Shown: positions 50,689 to 58,925 of the stretch, piece by piece
Layout: every line of letters begins with the position of its first letter
Position numbering within the stretch: position 1 is the stretch's first letter
Assembly (NCBI RefSeq): GCF_014251695.1
Contig: NZ_CP059195.1
Span: forward strand, 418,031 to 482,030
Direction: 5' to 3'
DNA from: Blattabacterium cuenoti
GTDB lineage: Bacteria; Bacteroidota; Bacteroidia; Flavobacteriales; Blattabacteriaceae
DNA length: 64,000 nucleotides
Notes under the pieces: model-generated
What the model was told of the DNA's origin: nothing
Seen by the model: the letters and a program-made list of their open reading frames with translations, nothing else
Databases searched by the model: none
Made by a program: the position numbers and the translations under genes

Positions 50689-51380
50689 TTGTTCACGAAA
50701 CTTTTAAAATCTAATGGAAGACCATAACTCATGGTACTAGATAAATAAATACTTTTTATATAGGAACCTTTAGATGCAGACGGTTTGTTACGAATAATTA
50801 TTTTCATAAATTCTACGATATTATCTAATAAATATTGATGTGAAAATGAAACTCTTCCTACTGAAGCATGAATAATTCCATAACGATCTGCTTTAAAAGC
50901 AATTTTTCCAGATTTAATTTCTTTAATAGATTTTTCTGGATTTACAGAAACGGTTTCCATTTTAGGATTGGGCATTAATCCCTTAGGACCTAATATCTTT
51001 CCTATACTTCCTAATTGATTCATAACAGAAGGAGTGGCAACAATAACATCAATCTTTGTCCATCCAGATTTAATTTTTTCAATATAATTTAATCCAACAT
51101 AATCAGCCCCTGCTTTTTTGGATTCTGATTCTTTATCTTTAGGAACTAAAGCTAATATGCAAATATTTTTACCTGTCCCATGAGGTAATGAAACCGTTCC
51201 TCTTACCATTTGATTAGGAAAACGGATATCTATACCAAGATGAACAGAAATATCAACAGATGCATCAAATTTTACAAAATTAATTTCTTTTATAAGAAGT
51301 ATTGCTTTTTCTAAAGAATACTTTTTTTTCGAAATTTTTTCTATAACTTTTTTTTTATTTTTAGTTAATTTTTTTGACAT
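50685..51380 (-). CDS. rplA: 50S ribosomal protein L1
   Basis: L1 binds 23S rRNA near the E site. The 231-residue product has the family motifs KFDASVDISVHLGID, RGTVSLPHGTGK, IDVIVATPSVMNQLGSIGKILGPKGLMPNPKM and GIIHASVGRVSF. Length is normal. It sits between rplK and rplJ in the standard order. Confidence 0.97.
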   Translation of the reverse strand: MSKKLTKNKKKVIEKISKKKYSLEKAILLIKEINFVKFDASVDISVHLGIDIRFPNQMVRGTVSLPHGTGKNICILALVPKDKESESKKAGADYVGLNYIEKIKSGWTKIDVIVATPSVMNQLGSIGKILGPKGLMPNPKMETVSVNPEKSIKEIKSGKIAFKADRYGIIHASVGRVSFSHQYLLDNIVEFMKIIIRNKPSASKGSYIKSIYLSSTMSYGLPLDFKSFVNK

Positions 51381-51399
51381 AATGAATGAAATGTTTTAA

Positions 51400-51837
51400 C
51401 TAACTATCAATTTCTATTCCCATAGATCTAGCCGTACCGGAAATCATGGATATAGCAGACTCAATCGAAAAACAATTAAAATCTTCCATTTTATTTTTCG
51501 CTATTATTTTGATTTCATTTAAACTTATTCTTCCTATTTTCGAACGATTAGATTCTTTAGATCCTTTTTCTTTTTTTATTGCACTCAACAACTGAATAGA
51601 AACTGGAGGTCTTTTGATCAAAAAAGAAAATGATTTATCTTCATACACAGTTATTACGACGGGACATTTTTCTCCTATTTTATTTTGAGTAAGAGAATTA
51701 TATTGTTTACAAAATTCCATAATATTAACTCCAGAACTCCCCAAAATAGGACCTATAGGAGGGGCTGGACTCGCTTTTCCTCCATTAATATTCTGTATTT
51801 TAATTTTTTTTATCGCTTTTTTTCTTATTTTGATCAT
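51400..51837 (-). CDS. rplK: 50S ribosomal protein L11
   Basis: L11 binds the GTPase-associated centre of 23S rRNA. The 145-residue protein shows GKASPAPPIGPILGSSGVNIMEFCKQYN, then VVITVYEDKSFSFLIKRPPVS and the C-terminal RNA-binding MISGTARSMGIEI. All hallmarks are present. It follows nusG by seven bases. Confidence 0.97.
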   Translation of the reverse strand: MIKIRKKAIKKIKIQNINGGKASPAPPIGPILGSSGVNIMEFCKQYNSLTQNKIGEKCPVVITVYEDKSFSFLIKRPPVSIQLLSAIKKEKGSKESNRSKIGRISLNEIKIIAKNKMEDFNCFSIESAISMISGTARSMGIEIDS

Positions 51838-51844
51838 GATTTAC

Positions 51845-52399
51845 TTAGATTTTTTCTATCTGTGTAAAATTTAATTCTAATGGAGTTTTTCTTCCAAAAA
51901 TTAAAACGGCTAATTCTAATTTTCTTTTTTCTTCATTTATTTTTTCAATCGTTCCATTAAATCCTGTAAAAGGACCGTCTATAACTTTAATTGTTTCTCC
52001 TACTAAAAAAGGAATACTAATATTTTCATAACTTTCAGAAAGTTGATCTATTTTTCCTAACATTTTATTTACTTCTTCTGTTCTCATAGGGATAGGAATG
52101 GCGGAAGCTCCTTTTCCTTCACTTAAAAAAGTTATAACTCCTGGAACGTTTTTTATCGCATGTGCAGCTTCTCCTTCTAAATTTGCTTCTACCATAACAT
52201 ATCCAGGATAATGAACTTTTTCTCTATGAATTTTTTTCCCTTTTCTCATTTGTATAACTTTTTCAATAGGGACTAATACTTTTCCTATATATTCTTGAAA
52301 TCCATTATCTCTAACTTCATTCTCAATATATGATTTCACTTTATTTTCTTGTCCACTCATGGTTTTTATTACATACCATTTTCTTTCTAAATCACTCAT
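51845..52399 (-). CDS. nusG: transcription termination/antitermination factor NusG
   Basis: NusG binds beta-prime and suppresses pausing, linking transcription with translation or Rho. The 184-residue product has the NGN domain (KWYVIKTMSGQENKVKSYIE, HYPGYVMVEANL, VPGVITFLSEG) and the C-terminal KOW domain (GETIKVIDGPFTGFNGTIEKINEEKRKLELAVLIFGR). Motifs and length are normal. It is 12 bases downstream of secE. Confidence 0.97.
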   Translation of the reverse strand: MSDLERKWYVIKTMSGQENKVKSYIENEVRDNGFQEYIGKVLVPIEKVIQMRKGKKIHREKVHYPGYVMVEANLEGEAAHAIKNVPGVITFLSEGKGASAIPIPMRTEEVNKMLGKIDQLSESYENISIPFLVGETIKVIDGPFTGFNGTIEKINEEKRKLELAVLIFGRKTPLELNFTQIEKI

Positions 52400-52411
52400 T
52401 AATATATAATT

Positions 52412-52597
52412 TTATAAAGAAAATAATTTTTTAATCACAAAAATGAAAAAACCATCCACCCCATATAAAAATATGGATAGAAATATGGAAAAAAAAAACA
52501 CAATCATTGTTGTTGATTGTAAATCCTCCCATTTAGGCCATGTAATACAATAAAAAAATTCGTTATAAATTTCTAATAAAAAATTATTTGTTTTCAT
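52412..52597 (-). CDS. secE: preprotein translocase subunit SecE
   Basis: SecE clamps the two halves of SecY. The 61-residue protein has the cytoplasmic amphipathic region (LEIYNEFFYCITWPKWEDLQSTTMIVFFF), with the WP-W pattern that precedes the single C-terminal membrane helix. This one-helix form is the usual minimal SecE. It lies between tRNA-Trp and nusG in a conserved cluster. Confidence 0.92.
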   Translation of the reverse strand: MKTNNFLLEIYNEFFYCITWPKWEDLQSTTMIVFFFSIFLSIFLYGVDGFFIFVIKKLFSL

Positions 52598-52613
52598 ACA
52601 CGAATAATCAATG

Positions 52614-52686
52614 CACGGACGGTAAGGATCGAACTTACGACCTTCGGTTTTGGAGACCGATGCTCTACCAACTGAGCTACATCCGT
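52614..52686 (-). tRNA. tRNA-Trp (anticodon CCA)
   Basis: The acceptor ACGGATG pairs with CGTCCGT, the D arm is GCTC...GAGC, and the anticodon stem TCGGT/ACCGA holds the loop CTCCAAA with anticodon CCA. The T arm is GTAAG-TTCGATC-CTTAC. The discriminator is G, followed by an encoded CA. Position between tufA and secE matches Bacteroidota. Confidence 0.95.
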
Positions 52687-52712
52687 TTTAAAATTATATT
52701 ATAGTGTTAAAA

Positions 52713-53900
52713 TTAATCCATTATATGAATAACTTGTCCCGCTCCTACCGTTTTTCCCCCTTCACGAATAGCAAAACGTAAATTCTCACTTAATGCTATA
52801 GGTTGATGCAGATCAACCTCCATAGAAACATTATCTCCAGGCATTACCATTTCTATTCCATCTAATAAGTGAATTTCTCCTGTAACATCTGTTGTTCTTA
52901 AATAAAACTGAGGACGATATTTATTATGAAAAGGAGTATGTCTTCCTCCCTCTTCTTTTGTAAGAATATATACTTCTGCCTTAAATTTTTTATGAGGTTT
53001 CACCGATCCTGGTTCCCCAACTACCATTCCTCTTTTAATATCTTTTTTTTCTATTCCACGTAACAATAAACCTACATTATCTCCTGCTTGACCTTTATCT
53101 AAAATTTTTCTAAACATTTCAACTCCTGTTACTGTAGATGATAATTTGTTTTCTCCCATTCCAATTATATCAACTAAATCTCCTGTATTAATCATTCCAC
53201 TCTCAATACGACCTGTGGCTACTGTTCCTCTTCCTGTTATAGTAAAAACATCCTCTACAGGCATCAAAAAGGGTTTATCCATTTCACGAATAGGTTCAGG
53301 AATATAAGTATCTAATACTTCCATTAAATTTTTTATTTTTTCTACCCATTTCTTTTCTCCATTTAAAGCTCCTAATGCGGATCCCTGTATGATAGGGATA
53401 TTTTCTCCATCATACTCATATTTCGAAAGTAATTCTCTAATTTCTATTTCTACTAACTCTAATAATTCTGGATCATCCACTTGATCTACTTTATTCATAA
53501 ATACAACAATTTTTGGAACTCCTACTTGACGTGATAATAAGATATGTTCTCTAGTTTGAGGCATTGGTCCATCTGTAGCAGCTACAACTAGAATAGCTCC
53601 ATCCATTTGAGCTGCCCCTGTAATCATGTTTTTAACATAATCTGCATGTCCAGGGCAATCAACATGTGCATAATGTCTTTTTTCTGTTTCATATTCTACA
53701 TGAGATGTATTAATAGTAATTCCTCTTTCCTTTTCTTCAGGAGCATTATCTATTGCATCAAAACTTTTTTCTTCTGCTAACCCAATTTCTGATAATACTT
53801 TTGTAATTGCAGCAGTTAAAGTTGTTTTCCCATGGTCTACATGACCTGTGGTTCCTATATTTACATGTGGTTTGTCTCGTTTAAATTTTTCTTTTGCCAT
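52713..53900 (-). CDS. tufA: elongation factor Tu
   Basis: EF-Tu delivers aminoacyl-tRNA to the ribosome. The 395-residue protein has [14 protein letters not shown] (G1), the switch-[31 protein letters not shown] (G3), [15 protein letters not shown] (G4) and the GSALGAL G5 region, then two beta barrels. Less A+T-biased codon use than its neighbours indicates high expression. It follows the tRNA cluster directly and leads into tRNA-Trp and secE. Confidence 0.98.
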   Translation of the reverse strand: MAKEKFKRDKPHVNIGTTGHVDHGKTTLTAAITKVLSEIGLAEEKSFDAIDNAPEEKERGITINTSHVEYETEKRHYAHVDCPGHADYVKNMITGAAQMDGAILVVAATDGPMPQTREHILLSRQVGVPKIVVFMNKVDQVDDPELLELVEIEIRELLSKYEYDGENIPIIQGSALGALNGEKKWVEKIKNLMEVLDTYIPEPIREMDKPFLMPVEDVFTITGRGTVATGRIESGMINTGDLVDIIGMGENKLSSTVTGVEMFRKILDKGQAGDNVGLLLRGIEKKDIKRGMVVGEPGSVKPHKKFKAEVYILTKEEGGRHTPFHNKYRPQFYLRTTDVTGEIHLLDGIEMVMPGDNVSMEVDLHQPIALSENLRFAIREGGKTVGAGQVIHIMD

Positions 53901-53926
53901 GATAAAATTATTAAAAGTTAAAAAAA

Positions 53927-53998
<72 letters not shown>

Positions 53999-54021
53999 CA
54001 TATATGGTAATATTATTCTCA

Positions 54022-54097
54022 TGGAGCGGAAGACGGGATTCGAACCCGCGACATTCAACTTGGAAGGCTGATGCTCTACCAACTGAGCTACTTCCGC
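54022..54097 (-). tRNA. tRNA-Gly (anticodon UCC)
   Basis: Acceptor GCGGAAG / CTTCCGC, anticodon stem TCAGC/GTTGA with loop CTTCCAA (anticodon TCC), T arm GCGGG-TTCGAAT-CCCGT. The discriminator T is followed by an encoded CCA. Third in the cluster. Confidence 0.95.
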
Positions 54098-54108
54098 CAT
54101 ATAATATA

Positions 54109-54192
54109 TGGGGAGAGCAGGATTCGAACCTGCGAAGGCAATGCCAACAGATTTACAGTCTGTCCTCGTTAACCGGACTTGAGTATCTCCCC
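54109..54192 (-). tRNA. tRNA-Tyr (anticodon GUA)
   Basis: Acceptor GGGGAGA / TCTCCCC, anticodon stem ACAGA/TCTGT with loop CTGTAAA (anticodon GTA). There is a long variable arm (about 13 bases), as for bacterial tyrosine tRNAs, and the T arm is GCAGG-TTCGAAT-CCTGC. Second in the cluster. Confidence 0.95.
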
Positions 54193-54195
54193 AAA

Positions 54196-54269
54196 AGCCG
54201 ATGGAGGGATTCGAACCCACGACCCCGAGATTACAAATCACGTGCTCTGACCAACTGAGCTACACCGGC
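54196..54269 (-). tRNA. tRNA-Thr (anticodon UGU)
   Basis: Acceptor GCCGGTG / CATCGGC, anticodon stem CGTGA/TCTCG with loop TTTGTAA (anticodon TGT), T arm GTGGG-TTCGAAT-CCCTC with one weak pair. It is the promoter-proximal tRNA of the Thr-Tyr-Gly-Thr-tufA series. Confidence 0.94.
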
Positions 54270-54353
54270 TACTCAAATTTTATTTGTAATAATGAAAATC
54301 AAGAAAATACAAATCTATAGAGATTTTTATAATTCTCAAAAAAATAATAAACC

Positions 54354-55010
54354 TTATAAAACTTTTACATTTTTAATTTTACGGTGAAATATAAATAATG
54401 AAAACACTCCAATGAATATCACAACATCGGATAAATTAAAAATGGGTTTAAAAAATTGAAAATTATAACCTCCAATAAATGGGAGCCAATCAGGAAAATT
54501 AGTATCTATTATAGGAAAATAAAACATATCTACAACACATCCTTCCAGAAAGGAAGCATATCCTCCTGCATTTTTTTTTTCAAAAAAAGAAGAATTTATT
54601 TTAGATATTCCAAAATAAGGAATCCATTTTTTTGCTTCTTGGCTATAAATTGTTCCTGTATCGAATAATAATCCATATAAAGCGCTATCCAAAAAATTTC
54701 CCATAGCTCCAGATAAAATTAAACTAATAGGAATAGTCAAATATTTAGAATTCCCTTTTTTTATATTCTTGTAAAGAAAAATAGAAATAAAAAAAACAAA
54801 AAAAAACCGAAAAATGCTTAACAGTATTTTTCCATGATATCCTGTCCAAAAATTTACCCCATAAGCCATACCTGGATTTTCTACAAAAAAAATACGAAAA
54901 AAAGAAAGGATGTAAACTCCGCCTCCTAATTCAAAATGAGTTTTAATATAAATTTTTAAAATTTGATCTATTGATAAAATAGATAAAATCATTAAAATAA
55001 ATTTTTTCAA
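54354..55010 (-). CDS. lspA: lipoprotein signal peptidase LspA
   Basis: LspA (signal peptidase II) cleaves prolipoproteins after lipidation and is needed here for LptE-like and other lipoproteins. The 218-residue membrane protein has four helices. The aspartate motifs are SGAMGNFLDSALYG and FNLSDVVIFIGVF. An insertion of about 45 residues lies between them, making it longer than the 160-residue E. coli enzyme, typical for Bacteroidota. It is downstream of the DksA-like gene. Confidence 0.93.
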   Translation of the reverse strand: MKKFILMILSILSIDQILKIYIKTHFELGGGVYILSFFRIFFVENPGMAYGVNFWTGYHGKILLSIFRFFFVFFISIFLYKNIKKGNSKYLTIPISLILSGAMGNFLDSALYGLLFDTGTIYSQEAKKWIPYFGISKINSSFFEKKNAGGYASFLEGCVVDMFYFPIIDTNFPDWLPFIGGYNFQFFKPIFNLSDVVIFIGVFSLFIFHRKIKNVKVL

Positions 55011-55016
55011 AAAAAT

Positions 55017-55409
55017 TTATTTATTTTTTTCTACCAATCTTTTCCCTTCAATACTAAAAGTAGTATGAGGAACTGCCATAAGACGTTCTTTAGGAATTAA
55101 TTTTTTAGTAATACGACAAATTCCATAATCTTTATTTCCCACTCTAATCAAAGCCGCATTTAAACTTCTTATAAACATTTGTAAATGTTCCACAATTTTA
55201 GCGTTTTGTTCCTTACTTAAGGTTTCTGATCCTTCCTCAAAAGCTTTAAAAGTAGGATAAGTATCATCTGTTCCATTGTTTTTATCATTATAAAATGATT
55301 CCTTAAAAATTAATAAATCCTTTTTTGCTTTTTTCAATTTATCAAGTATAAGTTTACGAAACTCTTTTCTTTCTTCCATAGAATATCTTTGTTTCACTAG
55401 TCCTTTCAT
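55017..55409 (-). CDS. DksA/TraR-family zinc-finger-type regulator
   Basis: The 130-residue protein has the coiled-coil N-terminal region (FRKLILDKLKKAKKDLLIFKESF) and the C-terminal DKDYGICRITKKLIPKERLMAVPHTTFSI. In the canonical family that end holds four zinc Cys, whereas here only the first remains, a form common in Bacteroidota. DksA-like proteins enter the secondary channel of RNA polymerase. Whether this one binds ppGpp is unknown. It overlaps ileS as ATGA. Confidence 0.88.
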   Translation of the reverse strand: MKGLVKQRYSMEERKEFRKLILDKLKKAKKDLLIFKESFYNDKNNGTDDTYPTFKAFEEGSETLSKEQNAKIVEHLQMFIRSLNAALIRVGNKDYGICRITKKLIPKERLMAVPHTTFSIEGKRLVEKNK

Positions 55410-58400
55410 TCTTTTACATTTTCAGATTTTCGAATCTGCATATATAATATGAATTTTTCTTCAAAATATATTTTTTCTTCCTCTTCTTCATATTTTGTTA
55501 CATTTTCTTGTAAAAAAACATCTATAGCAAGAGTTTCTTTACAAATAAAATCTTTTTTTTTTTGCAAAAAAATTTGTACTTTATTTCGATATATATCATT
55601 TCCTTTTATACTTATATATACAAATATTTTTTCAATTACATCATATTTACGATCTTTTCTAATTTTTTGTATATGTCTAATTAATTCTCTAAGAAAACCT
55701 TCTTTCCAAAGAGAATCTGTAATACGTAAGTCTAATGCTATCGTTAATTTTGAATCAAATAAAACCGACCAACCTTTAATATATTCAGTAATAATTTTTA
55801 CATCTTCTAAAAAAATATGAATTTTTTCTTCTTTAAGAAAAAAAACGCATTTTTTATTTTCTTCTATTTCTCTAATTTCTTTTTGACTAAATTTTTTTAT
55901 AATATTAGAAATACTTTGAGTTTTATTTCCAAATTTAGGCCCCAAAGATTGATAATTAGGCTTAATATGTTTGATTAATTCAAGATTTTTGTAAGAGGAA
56001 AGAAATTCTATTTTTTTTACATTAGCTTCTTGAAATATAATTTCAGACGATTGTTCCAATTGTAAACGCATTTTTTCATCAGAAATAAGAATTAGCAACC
56101 TTTGCAAAGGTTGACGAATTTTTATTTTATTTTTTTTTCTTATAGAAAAAACCATTGCTATTATTTTCTGAATCCAAAGCATCCTATTTTCCAATTTTTT
56201 ATTAATTAAATTAGAATCATAAATAGGATAACTTGTCATATGAACACTTTTGAAATTTTCTTTTTCAGTAACAGAATTTAAATCCACATATAATCTTTCA
56301 GAAAAAAATGGAGCAATGGGAGAAATTAACTTAGCTACAACAATTAAACATTTATAAAGAATTTGATATGCAGATATTTTATTTTTTGTATATTTTTCTT
56401 TCCAAAATCTTCTTCTACATAATCTAACATACCAATTACTTAATTTATCTAAAACGAAAGATGAAATCAAACGAGCAACTTTACTTGGATTGTAATTGGC
56501 ATAATAATTATCTGTTTCTTTAATAAGAGTATTTAATTCAGAAAGAATCCAAAAATCTAATCCTGTATAATAATTTAAAGACTCTTCTTCTTTTTCTTTA
56601 TAAGAAAAACCATCAATATTAGCATATAAAACAAAAAAAGAATAGATATTATACAAGGTTCCAAAAAATTTATTTATAACAGTATGAACCTCATTTATAT
56701 TAAATTTTAAATTCTCCCAAGGCTCAGAATTAAATATAATATACCAACGTATAGCATCAGGGCCATAATTGTCTATTAAATCAAAAGGATTTATAGAATT
56801 TCCTTTACTTTTTGACATTTTACGACCATTTTTATCTAAAACCAATCCTGTTGATACAACATTTTTATATGCTATAGAATCAAATAATAAACTGCTAATA
56901 GTATGCAAAGTAAAAAACCATCCTCTTGTCTGATCTATCCCTTCCGAAATAAAATCAGCGGGAAATAATAAATTTTTATCTATATATTCTTTATTTTCAA
57001 ATGGATAATGAAATTGAGCATATGGCATAGCACCAGAATCAAACCACACATCAATTAAATCCGGTTCTCTTTTCATAGGGGTCCCTTTGGAAGAAGTCAA
57101 TATGATCCCATCCAAAATATGTTTATGCAAATCTATTTTATCATAATTATTGTCACTCATATCATCTAATATAAAATCTTCAAATACATTATGTGACATA
57201 AAACCATATTTAATAGATTTTTGAATTTCAAAAAATAACTCTTTAATTGATCCTACTACAATTTCCTCATCTCCTTTTTCGGTTCTCCAAATAGGAAGTG
57301 GGGTCCCCCAATATCTAGAACGTGAAAGATTCCAATCTTTTGTATTTTTTAGCCAAGAATCAAAACGTTTTTTCCCTGTAAAATCAGGATACCATTGAAT
57401 TTTTTGATTCAAAGTAATCATTTTCTCTTTTATATCTGTAGTTTTTATAAACCATGAATTTAATAGATAATAAAGTATTGGTTTTTCTGTTCTCCAACAG
57501 TGTGGATAAAAATGAATATATTTTTCCGTTCTAAATATTTTATGTTCTTTTTCTAGAAAAAAAATTATTTCTTTATCTACTGAAAAAAATTTTTTTTGAT
57601 TTGTATTGAATTCATCTTTAACATATTTCTCTGAAAATCCGTAAGGAAAATTTTTTATAAATTTTCCTTGAAAATCAACTAAAGGAACAGGTATATTTTC
57701 TTCATTTAAAACTAACATTGGAGGAATATTATATTTTTTAGACACCATAAAATCATCCATTCCAAATGTTGGAGAAATATGAACAATTCCTGTTCCTTCA
57801 TTGACATTAACAAAATCTCCTATTACGATCTGAAAGGCATTCTTTTCGTTATAATAAGGTTTGAACCAAGGTAACAATTGTTCATATTTACTGAATATTA
57901 ATTCTTTTCCTTTAAATTTTTCTACTATAAAATAAGGGATTTTATGGTTTTTTTTTATATTATTAATATCTAACTCAATGTTACTTGACACAGAATAAAA
58001 TTGATTTGATAACAATATTTTATGAATTAATTTTTCAGAAAAAACAATACTTTCTTTTAAAAACGTATATGTATTATAGGTTGTCACTAATACATAGTCT
58101 ATGTCAAAACCAATAGCTAATGCTGTATTTGAAGGAATAGTCCAAGGAGCCGTTGTCCATGATATAAAATATATATCACCTAAAATATTTTGAAATCTTT
58201 CAGGTAAAGTATTTTTAATTGCCTTAAATTTTAAAAAAGGAGATAATTGCTTCACTTCCTTATAAGTTTCCGGCATATTCAATTCATGATAACTTAATCC
58301 TGTTCCTGCAGCCGGAGAATAAGGTTGAATTGTAAAACCTTTATAAATAAGATTTTTATTATATAACTTTTTGATTAACCACCATATACTTTCTATATAT

Positions 58401-58873
58401 TTTGTATTATAAGTAATAAAGGAATTATCTAAATCTATAAAATATCCTATTTTATCTGTAAATGATTGCCATTTTTTTAATGATTTATTGACAAAATTTT
58501 TACAAAAATTATTATATTGTTTTACACTAATTTTTTTTCCTATATCATTTTTAGTAATTCCCATATTCTTTTCCACATTTAATTCTACTGGAAGGCCATG
58601 GGCATCCCAACCTGCTTTTCTAAATACTTTTTTACCTTTAAGTGTGTGATATCTACAAAAAATATCCTTTATAGTTCTAGTTAGAATATGATGAATTCCA
58701 GGATTACCATTTAAAGATGGAGGCCCTTCATATAAAACATATAAAAGGGGATTTTTTTTATTACAAAAATTAGAATTACTTTGAAAAAAATTATGTTTTT
58801 TCCAAAATTGAGAGATTTCTATGGTTATCTGACTAAGATTCAATTTTTTATATTCTATAAATATTCTTGACAT
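55406..58873 (-). CDS. ileS: isoleucyl-tRNA synthetase
   Basis: IleRS charges tRNA-Ile and edits misacylated valine. The 1155-residue product has the HIGH region as PPSLNGNPGIHHILTR, the editing-domain block ending WTTAPWTIPSN, EPDLIDVWFDSGAMPYAQ, and KMSKS at 684-688 in KNGRKMSKSKGN. WYVRLCRRRFW starts the anticodon domain, and the long C-terminal region is of the Bacteroidota/eukaryote-like class. No zinc-binding Cys cluster was seen. It diverges from mutS. Confidence 0.97.
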   Translation of the reverse strand: MSRIFIEYKKLNLSQITIEISQFWKKHNFFQSNSNFCNKKNPLLYVLYEGPPSLNGNPGIHHILTRTIKDIFCRYHTLKGKKVFRKAGWDAHGLPVELNVEKNMGITKNDIGKKISVKQYNNFCKNFVNKSLKKWQSFTDKIGYFIDLDNSFITYNTKYIESIWWLIKKLYNKNLIYKGFTIQPYSPAAGTGLSYHELNMPETYKEVKQLSPFLKFKAIKNTLPERFQNILGDIYFISWTTAPWTIPSNTALAIGFDIDYVLVTTYNTYTFLKESIVFSEKLIHKILLSNQFYSVSSNIELDINNIKKNHKIPYFIVEKFKGKELIFSKYEQLLPWFKPYYNEKNAFQIVIGDFVNVNEGTGIVHISPTFGMDDFMVSKKYNIPPMLVLNEENIPVPLVDFQGKFIKNFPYGFSEKYVKDEFNTNQKKFFSVDKEIIFFLEKEHKIFRTEKYIHFYPHCWRTEKPILYYLLNSWFIKTTDIKEKMITLNQKIQWYPDFTGKKRFDSWLKNTKDWNLSRSRYWGTPLPIWRTEKGDEEIVVGSIKELFFEIQKSIKYGFMSHNVFEDFILDDMSDNNYDKIDLHKHILDGIILTSSKGTPMKREPDLIDVWFDSGAMPYAQFHYPFENKEYIDKNLLFPADFISEGIDQTRGWFFTLHTISSLLFDSIAYKNVVSTGLVLDKNGRKMSKSKGNSINPFDLIDNYGPDAIRWYIIFNSEPWENLKFNINEVHTVINKFFGTLYNIYSFFVLYANIDGFSYKEKEEESLNYYTGLDFWILSELNTLIKETDNYYANYNPSKVARLISSFVLDKLSNWYVRLCRRRFWKEKYTKNKISAYQILYKCLIVVAKLISPIAPFFSERLYVDLNSVTEKENFKSVHMTSYPIYDSNLINKKLENRMLWIQKIIAMVFSIRKKNKIKIRQPLQRLLILISDEKMRLQLEQSSEIIFQEANVKKIEFLSSYKNLELIKHIKPNYQSLGPKFGNKTQSISNIIKKFSQKEIREIEENKKCVFFLKEEKIHIFLEDVKIITEYIKGWSVLFDSKLTIALDLRITDSLWKEGFLRELIRHIQKIRKDRKYDVIEKIFVYISIKGNDIYRNKVQIFLQKKKDFICKETLAIDVFLQENVTKYEEEEEKIYFEEKFILYMQIRKSENVKE

Positions 58874-58925
58874 AAAGCTATAATGATAAATTAATAATCT
58901 TCTATTTTAATAATTATACTTTTAT